This document shows, piece by piece, positions 45,502 to 58,439 of a stretch of DNA of 64,000 nt; within the stretch, counting starts at the first letter, position 1; every line of letters begins with the position of its first letter. The notes beneath the pieces were generated by a model. The model searched no databases. It saw only the letters and a program-made list of their open reading frames with translations, and was not told the DNA's origin. This DNA comes from Apteryx mantelli (taxonomy: Eukaryota; Chordata; Aves; Apterygiformes; Apterygidae): the NCBI RefSeq assembly GCF_036417845.1, contig NC_089979.1, positions 121,925,415 through 121,989,414 of the forward strand, given 5' to 3'. The translations under genes and the position numbers were made by a program.

Positions 45502-47728
45502 CTAGAAAAAGAAACAAAGCCAGTGAGAAATACAGAGCATAACTTTCTCAGAAGGAACTTTTTAATTGTGGGGGAAAACGGTAAGCGCATTTTAATCATT
45601 GATGTTTTCTAGTTGCATACAATTTAACACAGCACTTTAAATTCATATTTTCTTCCCTCAGCGTGTAACAGAGGTTTTGACCATGGAGCCATTACAATTT
45701 AACACCGATATACAGGATATACCCAAAGTGAACTGTTAATGTTCTGCTCTCACACACTTATGCTTTGTTCTCACTGATTCATACAGCTATATTTACCGTG
45801 ATCAAAAATTCAACTGAAAGCAGCTCTTCGCAATGTAAGATTAATGGGCACTATGCTTCTAAGGTTCCCCTCTAGCCTTGAATCTCCTCATACACCCATC
45901 TGTTTAAAAGAAAACTTTGTTGATGGCCTTTATATAAAATAGGCATAAATGATGAGAACAGGCATTCCTTTAGAAATGAAATATGTCTGTTGGCCAACAG
46001 TGAAGACACTTGCTGTATTAAAATGCCACAAACTAATGCTAATGGAAATGAGAATGAAAAAATCTCTCTCAGCAAGAAAGTACACAATTAAGCAACATAT
46101 TGAGCACAAGCACTCTAAACAATGGAGAATGATATAGTTTGGAAAAACTTTTGAATTGTGGAACATATGTACACTAAATAGCTTAAAGAATAAAAAGAAA
46201 TAATGAGCCAGAGCCTTGGAGGCTGAGCATGCAAGAATACATGCATATGAAAACATTTCATATGTTTTTCTCTGAGTCACTGATGCTCTCTCTTCTTTCT
46301 GACTGGTTCCAGCTGCTTCTCCCCTAATTCTACCCTCACAGTCTGTCCCAAATAAAACTGAGCTGTAGAGTACAAAGCACAGAATGTTACCAGATGGAAG
46401 GAAATACTCTTAACAAAATCCACGAATACAAAGGCCAAATGCTTCTCTGTGGTGACAGGAGTAGCAAAGAACCAGGCTGGTTAGGTTTGTCTAGCAGGGA
46501 GGATAAGAAAACCAAGTGTAGTGCTTATTAATTCTATGACCTTCAGTTACTGAAGTATTTAAAATAGGTGAGTAAAAGATACCATCGCTGCATTTCAGCC
46601 TGACAAGTCTTTCCCTCACCAGTCCTGTATAGCTGAGCATCTGAGGATGTCTTTTTCCCCACTATAGGGGAAAAAATAACTTGATAGAGATGCTATCCAC
46701 GTTTTACTTCTTTCCTGTGGATGTGCATGTCAGAAGTACTGCTGTTCAGCATCACATGTAATCTCTTCCTTAGGCCTCCAGAACACAGCTACTGACAGCA
46801 GAGATTCTGCAAAAACTAGGCTAGGGAGAAGGGCTGAGGAACTAGTCATTGAGGAGGGTGAAGCAAAATTCAGCAATTGGGATAGATGGAAGAAGTGTTT
46901 TCCCCTGACACTTGGGTTCCTCCACAGCCCAGGTCCCAGGCCCTCTTATGCACTAAAGCCCTTTCACCCTGAGGGGCGCTGTAGAAAGGAACTCTACAAA
47001 GAGGGCAGCTTGAAGCCTTTTCTTTCCTTCTTGAGGGGCTTCCCACAGTGGAGCAGAAATGGTCTCAAAGCTTTGTGTGCAGTATTGAGGCGCTTTAGTG
47101 ACACACTCAAAATTCTGTTCAAGCCCCCCAACACCTTTTTCAGGGGTACAGCTTTGCCACTAAATTTCTTTGCCCAGATTAACCATACATCACTCTGGGC
47201 ACTAGATGAAAGCTGGGGTACATAAAAGACTTCGCCAAGTGGTCTTTACATGTTTACAGTTCCAAAGTGGTGGTGCAGGATACTCTGTAATATAGTACAG
47301 ATACTGCTGCTTCACAGTAGTATGTGGTTAAACCCCATAGCATTTATGCAATACAAACTTCTTGCTCCTCAAGCATGGGCAGATGAGTGCAGAAGCTATT
47401 AACCAAAGTGCTGTAACTAGTCCCCTGCAAATCATTTTCTGGCTGCTTAATTAATTCTTAGCTTCTTCCTATCACAGCCTAGAGGAAACTGCAGGACTGA
47501 GATTGTTTGCACAAACTGTGAATACCATTTGCCTGCTGCTTGGTGGTTTGTGAAGATGAAAACCAGATCCTTGTAAAAATGGATGATGGAGAGTTCTGGG
47601 TTCTGGAGTCAGGACAGAGGTTCTTCCAAGAATGGGGGTCACTTTGAAATTATTTCTTAAGGAGTTGATGCTTATGAGTGCTGTTAAGGAGCTGGTTGGA
47701 GATGCTCTATTTTTCTTTCCTTCCTCCC

Positions 47729-47756
47729 TTTTTTTTTTTTTCTTTTTTTTTTTTTT
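47729..47756. repeat. Interrupted poly-T tract
   Basis: T-run broken by a single C, preceded by CTTTCCTTCCTCCC; a pyrimidine tract of about 45 bp in all. Confidence 0.85.
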
Positions 47757-50700
47757 AAACCCATCAAGGGTGACTGAAGGGCACCATTAAGCTGACACCC
47801 CAACTTCAAGAAGTGCCATTCACTCTTCTGAGTGCTACCCAGGCAGATGAAAGGAGAGGAAGTTTGAGGAGTTGGGCATGAAGGAATGAGCAAAGTCACA
47901 GCTGGAGCAGAATTATTGAAGCAAGCTAACTCTGACCCTGGCCAAAATCAGCAGCTGCAAAGTTTTGCTGACCCTGACCTGTTAGGCCACAAGACGTGAT
48001 CCAGGCAGTACCATCTCAAAATCATGTAAAGGCTGCAGACCACTGGTTGACGAAGTATGACAAGGATGATGGAGAAGGAACAGCATAGACATTAAAAGCT
48101 AGCTGAACCTCACAATTAGGAATTTACAATCTTACATAAAATTGAGAAAGAAGTCTTGACCTGTCACTTGCAGGCACTCTCATTACATACTGCACATAAT
48201 AGTAAAACATCGAGAACACCTGCCAGTGAAGATTATCCCTTAGAATTACAACTGATGGTGGAACACTGTGCTGTCAACAAGAGGCTGCAAGCAAGCTAAG
48301 ACTTTTAGACAAATGATTTAATATATTGAGGGTAGGTCTGAAGAGAAAATAGGGTTGAAATGATTATCACTGCACATAATGCTTTAGTCTTAGCATAATT
48401 TTACATAGTACAGAAAATAATAATAATAAAAAGCATTCACCTGGAGATTAACTAAAGTCAGCAAAGTACAATACAACAGCTCACATACAGACATGTCATG
48501 GATCACATAAAAACAAAGGCAAAGAATATTTTCATAGGAGGTCATATTCTCACCAATATCCAATTTCTCCTTTCAGCAACATTCAAATGAATACACTGCT
48601 GGCTATCTATGAAAAATATAAGCAGAGATGCGGTAGATCAGCAGTTCAGAATTAATGACAATAGCCAGATCTGAAGAAAGACCAGTAGAAAAAAAAAAAC
48701 ACAGCTTATAATAAACCTATTAAACTTGGTCTCTTAGAAAGAGAAACAGTTTATTTCTGCTCCTGCCAATAGAACAGCTGCACAAAGCTGAGCTCAATAG
48801 AACAGTCACACAAGAAAGTTGTGTTTGTGTATCCCTGTGACTTTTCTGATGCTATAAAGCATTCCACATTAAAAGAAAAGAAATCAATACCTACAATTTA
48901 ATAGGCAAAAGGAAATAAAACAGGGAAAAAAATCCAAAAGGAGAGTGGAAAAAGAAAATATGGAATGTTTATGAAGGGGAAGAAGAGCTCAGATGTCAAG
49001 ACAAATTGTTTCACTTTGCAGCACAGACATATTTCAGCTCATCCTGTGAAATCGTTAGTGAGCACCTAAATGGAAGATCACCTAGTTCATTTTCTTGAAC
49101 CAGATAGTGATGCAAGCTTTTGCAGCTTCTGCTCATTGTAAGCCAGCCTGGAAATGGCCACAAGGTCTTTGAATATGTCCTAAATTTAGAAATTATTTCC
49201 ACAGCTAAACTGTTCTAAATCGACCTTTTCAAAATTGAGGATTTTGAGGAAGATGAAGCAGACATCTTCCATCTGTGATTTATACAGCGGCATGATGGTG
49301 GTCTCTGATTCATTACCTATTCCTTTCTTAGAAATAAGTAACAATTGTTTATTTTTTTAATGCTATTGAGCAATGAGCTGACATGTTCATGAGAATATCT
49401 ATTTTAATCCCCAAATTTTACTTCAGGGGAGAGGTCTTACATTTTACATGACAATTGAAATAACTTGGATATTATCTTCAACTGCCACTGAGTGGCTCAG
49501 TGACAGAAAAGACCTCCCACTGTGGTTACCCTAAGAATCTTATTCTTAATATATAGCCTACGTTAGAGACATATTGGGCTGGAGAGGTCATGGTTATTGA
49601 TCTTTACTCATGTAAGGAGTGGGGGCAGGTTCATGTACTTCCCATCCGCAATGTCATGCCTGATGATTCTTTACAGAGGAGGCAAAGAAGCAGGTTGCAG
49701 AAGTCAATTTAATCTCCTAGAAAAACACAAGTTTACCCTAAAAAGCTGCATGAGTGAAACATAAGAAAACTTGACCTCAGAACCACAAATTAAAATCTAC
49801 CATGAGTTCCTTTTCTCCATCTACAGGTAAGTTTCCACAGCAAAATCAAGTTATTGTGAGTAGCAGTTGGACCCACATCTAGACTAGTTTCATCTAGTTG
49901 TTGCAGATAAACTATAACAGTGAAAATACAGTAATGCAGACTTTAGCAGTCAGAGTATGTACTCAGGGTTCCCTGAGAATTTATATTGCAGCTGAAGGCC
50001 ACTGGACTGTTCTTGTTCCATGTTAAGTATGTTGCACAGGTGTGCTGTCATTTTACCACAGGTACTGTCCTTAAGCAAATACTGTAAAGCTCTGTTGAAT
50101 ACTCCTAGTAAGAGGAACACATGTTGTCTCCTCTCAGGGAAGCACCATTAGAGAATAAACATCACAGACAGCAATATTCAATCAGCTAACTTGCAAGAAT
50201 GACTCAGGTCAGCAACTTTGTCATGCAAAATATATTAGCTATAAGCTAGATCAGAGAGAAGGCAAACCTAGAGGAGGATAGGACAAACCTGGAAATCTTA
50301 ACTGAACGTTTGCTAAAATATGCCCAAGACTCATGGTAGAAAAAAAGTTGATGATGATTTGTTTAGTGAAACGGTGAGGCGGAGAGGGAGAAGGAGTAAT
50401 GGGCTTTATGGGAATTAAAGGGGTGTGATTAAGCCCCACTTTCTGGAAAATGAAAGCAGCTTTTAAAAGCTCAGAAGTGATGCCTTGATAAATAGCAGTA
50501 ATACAAACACACCATTGCCACTAAAATAACAGAATATTTCTTGTGGTGATGCAGAACAGTACAACATTTCAAAGAATGAAATGCACAAGAGACTTTAGAG
50601 ACTGTCCCATGCACGGAGGTCTGAAGCAAAGAAAATTTGCTGAAAACTAAAATAGAGATGGAGAGGCACAGACTGATTTATAGATATTATCTACACAAAC

Positions 50701-53700
50701 ACAGTTCCTGTTGACTAAGTCTTTGTGGCAGTAAATTCTGGTGGGTTTTGCTTCTCTGTAGCTATAATGTTGGAGATTTTCAGAGCAAAACACCATGAGT
50801 GCATGGAAAACTCAAGAGCGGCAATGCCATTGTGCTTCAGGGGTGTATGTGGCTGCTCAGTCATACATGCAAAATCCAGCTGCTGTTTTAGCAAGGGGCT
50901 AGGCTTTCCTCAGTAATGCACACATTCAAATTTTGTACTGAAGTCTAGCTTTTACTATTACTCCATACACCATAAACAGTGACTGTTGAGCTATGCAACT
51001 ACTTCTGTGCCTCCTAACATAGTTCCTATTTGTCTACTTCAGGTTCTTTCAACCTCACGGCTCAGTGTCCCCTGCTTTTAGGGTCAATACCATACACCTG
51101 CAACACATTTCCCACTCTTCCTATACAGTGGATGCAGATGGGAACATATTTCTAACTAGATATTTATTTTCTCCCTTCAGTAGCCCCAGATGACACCAGT
51201 CTCCTTCAGGCAGCTTCTTTAAATAAACAGGTACATTGCAGTTTCAAAACACACGCAGACTAGTTTTTCTACTTACACCATTTATTTTGCCTTATCTTCA
51301 TGAAACCACAGGGACATCCAATCATGCATTACATGCTGCATAAACAAAGATAACTATGCTTCCTACCTGGATTCTTAATTATTTTCTAAACTAAAATGAA
51401 ATAGATGATTTCATGGAAAACTTGTGTCATACATCTCATAGATATGGTGGTCAAATTCTAAATAATCCACTCAGAAAAGATATGCAGTATCACAGAGCAT
51501 TACCAGTTCTGCCTACTAAGCTAACAATCTGTTAATTCCAAAAATTATTTGAACATAACAAGGTATATGCAAGGTTCTATCATAGGCTATCTAAATATGC
51601 ATAGCTACAGTTATTTATACAAATATATATATACACACACACGTAAAAGCTATGTAAGATAATAAGACACCAATTCTCAAAAATCTGTCTACTTTAATAT
51701 TCTATGAGATTACAGTATGATAATTATTAAAAACCTTTAGAAAACAGTACACTTGTTCTACAGCCCATTTTACTGTCAGCATTTTTCCTTCTTGTTTGTT
51801 CCCAGAGACACACTAATATGTATACAATAAATCTCAAAGGAAGAAACAGATCAACAGCATTCCTATATTCCTTAAATGTTTCACAAAGACTGCTTGCAAT
51901 TACATTTTGCTTCTCTTTTTTTAAGTGACTAATGTCCCAGTTTTACCTTCAATTGCTTCAGTGCTTTATGCATGTGAAAGAAAGCCATTCTGTAGACATT
52001 TACTGCCAGAAGGAAATGCAGTCAAATGTTAATATACTTAAGCACACTATCAAAAGCATGCAGGTTTCAAAGCAGCATCTGTCTTTCACCTATAATTTAG
52101 AACCATGTCACATACATGCAACCAGTCGCATTGTCTTGCACAACCCTCCTGTGTGCACATTTTGTCTCTTTTGTTTGCGCATATACAAAGAAAAGAGTTC
52201 TTGTGACAACTCCAAATTCTATTTTTGCCAGTACAAATGAATGTAATCACATAGCTTTCTCCTACCTGCTGAAGCACTCCAGTTGGATTTCTTCAACTCT
52301 TACATGCCAATTTCATTCTTCAGGAAGTCATTTGGAAAAGCCTGAGCCCTGGAGTACAACAGACGGACAGCTTCAGCCCACATATCCAAGTTAGTTATCT
52401 CTCTTTTTTCCACCTTTTCCTCCCCTTAAAGCAAATTTAAAGTCTGGATTCCTCCTGTGTGACTTCCCTGTTTTACCAAACAGTAAAATCAGGGGAAATC
52501 TGTTCCACCCTGACCTCACCACTCTCCTCATAATGTTCCTGTATTGAACTTTTGCCACTAAAACATACTAATACCAGAAGAAGGATAAACATGGTTATAA
52601 AAATAAAAAATTAAGTAAAATATTTTCCAAATGTCAGCTCTCCATGTGAACAAGGAAATCTTTCAGCAGTTAATTCTCCTCTCTACAGGCATTTTTTTTC
52701 TACATTATATTTCTTGTTAGCATTGAAATGTCTCAGCAAGAAAGTTGCAGCTTCACCGACTCCAGGTTTCTCAGAGGAAAGCGTAGTTTCCCAGTGATTC
52801 CAAGTACAGCCGCATGGCCAGACACTGACTCAAGCAGCAGTCCCAAGGAAAAACAAACTCATCCTAATGGGCAATTTACCTGTCTTTGGAGCTCAGTGTA
52901 ACCACCATGAATTTACAGGCGATCCAGAAGGTGCTTTTGTCCAGAAAGACAAGAGGCCACAGCTGGAAAGGATGTGGCTATAAGAATGGGATTCTCCCCT
53001 CCCTCCAAGGGAGTGTCTACATTTAAACCTAACTGGAAAAACTGACTGACATTAAAAATCATTTTCATTTGCTGTTAGACTTGGTGTCTTTTTGCCAGCT
53101 AGTGGGATCAAGGTTTACTTGCTGACTTGATTCTGGGGAATAGAGATGGTCATGATTCGCCATTTCAGTATTTGGTGCAGCTTCTGTATGCTTGTTTTCT
53201 TTCTTCTTTTCTGAATAGAACTTAATGATTAGCATGTTATTTTTCTGCAAGTATTAAACATTCATTATATCTGTATTTTTCCTGCTGGTTTAAATAGCAC
53301 AAATTGCAAGGGGTATGGGTTAACATAATTAAAACTATGAACCCTGATATCCTACAACTTCAAAGAGCTCTTACCTACCCATAAATTAAAATTAAAATTA
53401 TAGGTCATCTCTTCGATGAAGAGGATTCCCCAAACCAAAAGGGTCTAACAGAGAGCCCAGCTAATTATGATGCCTCCATATCTGATGCAACCATATCTAT
53501 ATAGTCCCTCCTGAAATCAATGTGTTGAATGTATTGAGCACATATTTATATTCCCTCAGAATCAGGACTGGAACTCTCAGAACCTTTTAAAAGTCTTTCC
53601 TATTTACTTGTCTTCCCCCTACTTCAACATGATCAGCCTGCACTTCCCAAAAAGCAATGTCCTTTCTCCTCCTCAAGGAAGAGATAAAGCAGGCAGAGGA

Positions 53701-56175
53701 GTGCACCTGTCAATGCTGCCTGCCAGGTTTCAGAATGAAATTTTCCATACGACTCGGACAATAAAATATCTGAACTTTTTTTTAATATATATTTTGCTTT
53801 TGGAAAATCTCAAGTCCATTTTTCCCCAGAAAGCTAAAATTTATCATATAATAAAATAAAAAAATGAATACCTGAAAATCCAATTAGCTGGAAAACAAGG
53901 TCTAACCAGAATATTGTTATCAGATCTAACACCCTTGCTGACTATTTTGGCAACCTGACAGGCTTCCATTTCTCATGTTCTGTAAATACAGTTATTAATT
54001 ATCAGATCTTAGTTTCATTGGCTATATTCCCAGCTGAACTTAATTAAAGTTTCCCTTCAGGAGTATGAAGCTAGTGAGACTATTTCATGCTTGTCATTAA
54101 AGTAGGAATATTACTGTATACAGGAGCATGGCTTTAGACTTTTCTCCTGTTTGTTTTCCTCAGAAAAGTCAGGTCAAATGTTGCATTTTACCTTTCATCC
54201 CAGATGGGAGAGAGAATTTGAAAAATCAAAGGCTGTATATGGAGCTGTGAAGCTGAGGAATTAACTTCATTGAATAAGTTCTTACCTAGCAATGACTCAC
54301 TCCGCTCCATAACAAGCTCACTTTCAAACTGCTGCCCATTTTGTTGGTTGGTCTTGTTAAAAGAAGGGAGGGGGAGATCCCACGATACTTTGGGATTATA
54401 AATATATACACGTTACAGATTATATGTATACATTCCACAGCAAGATGGGTTTGCTTGCTGCTGAGGGATTTGTTAGAAGGGAGTAAGGGAGGTCAGAAGA
54501 GCTCCTTGGCATGAGAGGCACTTTTCCAAAATCAGAAAGTCCTTATGGGGCAGGACATGTATTTGCTTCTGATGCTTTTCTCTAAAAACACATAGTAGCA
54601 TGGCAGTACCAAGGATCAAGTTTGTTTGTTTATGGAAACAAACAGAAAGGTGTCCAATAAAAAGCATTAAAGCAGGAAACTAAAGCCATTTGAAAGGGCT
54701 TGTAAAATAGATCAGCTAAACCCCAGGATGATACAAGAAATCTGTAATATCCTAGCCAGTTCCTTGACTGGAAAGTAGACAAACGTGAATGGTATAAAGG
54801 CTAAGAATATCAGCTTTACCTACATGTACTTCACTGACTCATTTAGAAAAGGATATTAAGTGGACTAAGTAAAAGCATTTCATTCATGAAAGCATCTTCT
54901 CATCAAAGCCAAAAGTGCTTAAGAGAACTGGCAGATGTGACTGTCCCACTCCCAGGAGTACTGAGTGGGAAAGCATCCTATCCACAGGAGTGGATATTCT
55001 AAGCCAGCCTCATCTGGAATAAGTTATTTTTATAAAAAGCCTTGCTTTAGAAGAGAAATAGTGCAATGCAACACTGGCACACAATTCATCATTAGCCCAG
55101 CTTATGCTTAATGTTACAGAAGACTTTGAACCACCAGTACATTATCCACTAACATATGCTAGACATACCTTTGGAATAGGACTCCAGCAGTCCAAGCTTG
55201 CTGGTGGTGGCAGGATGCAGGTTCCTCTTTTATAAAAGTTTTAACTAAGAAAATTGTGAAATTACAATAGTCATGAATGCAAAAGTTCTGCTACATCACT
55301 TGGCTAACAGAACCTAATTGTTGTATCAATTATAATGTTGGAAATTATGCATAGTTTTACCAGCATCTACCACTCTTCATAGCAGGAAAACACAAAGCTA
55401 AAAAGAATCAGGAGTATTGCTTTGAAAAATATCTTCACAAGATCTGCCCAGAAAAAAACATGGAAAACCTGTTATTCTGTAATTACAGAAGTGATTTATA
55501 TCTCCTCCTTTCTCCCTTGTTCGAGGCATTGGTTATAACCAGTCTTTTAAAATAAGTAACTAAAAATTAAACCAAGCTTTCACTGAGATGCAAAGAAAAA
55601 AAAATCTATCTATCTTGTAATAAGAAACAAAGAAAGCAAGATGTTGTTCATCTTAAGGTCTCCTCTGAAACTTTCCAGTGTTTTTCTCATTGCCATATTT
55701 CTTGGACAACTGAAAAAACAACAGTTCTCATCCTGTCTTTCCTGACCAGAGACCACCACAGCTACCTCCACAGGCCCCGTCACCCATAATTAGTCAAAAC
55801 TCATCATGTCTTATCAAATAAAACATCTTAGTAATATCAACAAAGCAGAGGTTTTAGACCTAGGACATATACATTTCTGAGGCATCCCAGTATATCAGGA
55901 ATTGCTTGTTCTAGTCTGAACTATTCTGAACACACCTTTTGTTTATCCAAAGTCTCTTTGCTTGTCCATTGAAGCCAACAGGATTTGTTTGACTGAGGGA
56001 TGCTGCACCGGGCTCTGAATGCATGGAAGAATCATGTAAATGATTCTTTGCAGGCAAATCAGATCTAAATAGTTTTATGGCTATCATCTTCACAACTACA
56101 GCTATTGAAAAAGTGATGAAAATTAGGTAGCATGTTTTATATATTCCCACATCTTGAGAAAAAAAAAAAAAACAC

Positions 56176-56219
56176 AGTAAATGCTAGTAAATGCTAGTAA
56201 ATGCTAGTAAATGCTAGTA
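56176..56219. repeat. 10-bp minisatellite, 4.4 perfect copies
   Basis: The unit AGTAAATGCT is repeated four times without mismatch, plus AGTA. It follows an A14 run (56159-56172) by three bases. Confidence 0.95.
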
Positions 56220-58322
56220 TGGGAAGCTGACACTTTCTCAGATGCATAACGATAGAGTTCTTATACAGGTCACTTAGAAAAGGCTTTTTGTGACCCTCAC
56301 AACATCGTGCACTAGATATAATGTAAGGAGATGTATATGCAAACATTCATCATTATTCTTCAGAAACAGTGTCACAATATTAGAGCTCTTTATAGGAAAG
56401 ATATTCTGTTTTGCAAGGAGTTTAGAAATTTTAAAATGTGGCTTCACTCTAAACAAGAGTGAAATACAAAATTCCAGTTTCTCCTTAAAGGGAAATTCCT
56501 TTGAAAATAATTTTACAACCATCAAAATATTGCATTTTCTCAAAAGGCAGTGTCCACTGATTTTTGTGAAATACTATTATACCAAGCTTTTAGGCACTGA
56601 AATGAATCAAAATCAAACAACCTGTTTTCAAAATGACATAAATAGAACATTCCAACATCCTCAGTCTCTTTTAAAAAAATTAAAAACTCAGAATAAAAAA
56701 AGAAAAAGAAAAAAGAAAGTAACCTAATTTCTTGAAACATTTCCATTTCAGTGGAACCAAGTATTCCAAAAGAATATGGTTCTGCCATGTTTTCTCCAGA
56801 CAGGTCTAATTACAATATTACCTCACACTAGGTACAACGTAAGTACCCCTTATGTAAGGTCACATTTGTGAGACCAGTGTAACGAAGACAATGCAATCTT
56901 AGACCACAGCTTGCTTCCACTGACATGTGCTTGGTAGACTCTGACTGTAACATAGGGTCTAAACCAAAAGGCCACGTAAATGATGGAGGAAAAGTAGGGT
57001 AACTCAAAGCCAGGAAGTTAGCCTTAGGAAAAGGTGAGGATCAGTAAGAGCCACAGAGACAGGCTTAAAGCAGAGGTGTCACCATAGTTTGGGCTGTTTG
57101 GGACTCCTTCCTGTTCCCTTTCAAAGTCTTTAGGAGTTTCAAAATTGGTTTCCAAGAGGCAGCAACAGGCCTCCTCAATGCTCAGTAGGTAGACCCTGGC
57201 TTTCTCACTTCAGAGTCAGTTGGGGAATCGGACCCGGTGATGCCCATGAAAGTATCTTTATGGAGTACTCTTTTGGTGATGTGCACCTCACTGGGGATTA
57301 AATAACACTGTGGCTCACCATAACTGTAACTCTAAAACTGGTATAGCATTAATATAACTGAGCTTTGTCAACTTATTCACAATTCTCATTGGGTTTATTA
57401 AATATAAGGGTTTAAATAGCAGATTGCAAAATTATTCTAATCAGTGAACATACAGAAGTGGATTCAGACAACAGACTGAGTAGCCTGCCAGTGTGATTAA
57501 TGTGTTGCTCTAATCAGTCTTAGTCTCACTGTGTCTGATTATTTAACATATACAACATACATTCAGTATCTCTCCTCCTTCTTGTTTAGAATCTAATGGC
57601 TCTGTACTAAACATTTTCATTAAAAATATTTAGACTTCAGTCTGTCAGAGGATTTTATTGCTTAGAACTATCCAAGTAGTATATATGATAAATTCTCCAT
57701 ATTCGTAAGGTTATTAAACTACATTCCAAAACTCTGAAGCATAAACTAACCATAGAGTCTCTGCTGTGTTGTAGTTTAGGTGCAGACTGCTCTAAGGTCA
57801 AAGCCTTTGGACACACAACTGCAAGACTGTATTAAAGTTTTGTTACCCTCAAACCACTCTATCCACATACTGCTGTTCTTGTTTCAATCCAGAAGGATTC
57901 TGTATGGTTTAGATATAAGATACACTATATGTCAAAATGTATACTGCATTAATATGTTATACTTTTTGCAGAGATTGCAAAGCTTATTATACAGAGGTCT
58001 GTACAGGAATTTTCCTAGCTGGAAGATAAAATACAAGATAGGTTTTATGCAAAATAAGATTTTGCAAGTAATTTACAGTACCGTCTGAACTGTAGCCAAA
58101 GATTGGTTCATCTTACAGTCACTGACAGGAACTAGAGTTTCAGTTTTGATTTAACAGGAAAATCCCAAATACTTTTCTAGGAATAAAAGCTTTCTTCATG
58201 CCAGCCCTATTTTATTTCAACTGCCAAAAATACCAAACCCATAGTTCCAACCTTACATCCTTTTGCCACTGATGTGAATATTTAATATTACATTAATGTT
58301 CTATATTTTCTTTCCTTTATAG

Positions 58323-58439
58323 GAATAGAAAGGATCTGAGGCAGTGCTTTGCAACCGCTGTATCTGAAGTAGTGATTTGTCCTGGAGATGAAACCAACAG
58401 TTGTGAAACATGCTGTTTCTATTCTTCACAGAACAACAG
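58323..58439 (+). other. Candidate orphan exon (plus strand), unrecognised Cys-rich peptide
   Basis: A strong acceptor (TTTTCTTTCCTTTATAG) and a strong donor (CAACAG/GTAAAG) bracket 117 bp. One of three frames is open throughout (phase 2-2), encoding 38 codons with five Cys, including VVICPGDETNSCETCCFYSS. I do not recognise the family, and no partner exon is found nearby. Chance pairs of splice-like sites are common in 18 kb of AT-rich DNA, so this is only a candidate. Confidence 0.25.

Larger units (their letters stand above)
45502..58322. other. 5' intron/flank of the collagen gene and intergenic DNA
   Basis: The acceptor at 45503-45502 means at least one noncoding first exon and the promoter lie in this region or beyond, but I cannot place them. 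No coding exon with family resemblance is seen. A poly-T stretch at about 47729-47756, a TATATA-ACACAC stretch near 51623-51642 and a 10-bp minisatellite at 56176-56219 are the only repeats noted. Confidence 0.6.

Noticed and set aside
52870..52960. Candidate noncoding first exon of the collagen gene (minus-strand CAAAGACAG/GTAAAT donor)
   Set aside because: A single donor-like site without promoter or transcript support. Such sites are frequent by chance.
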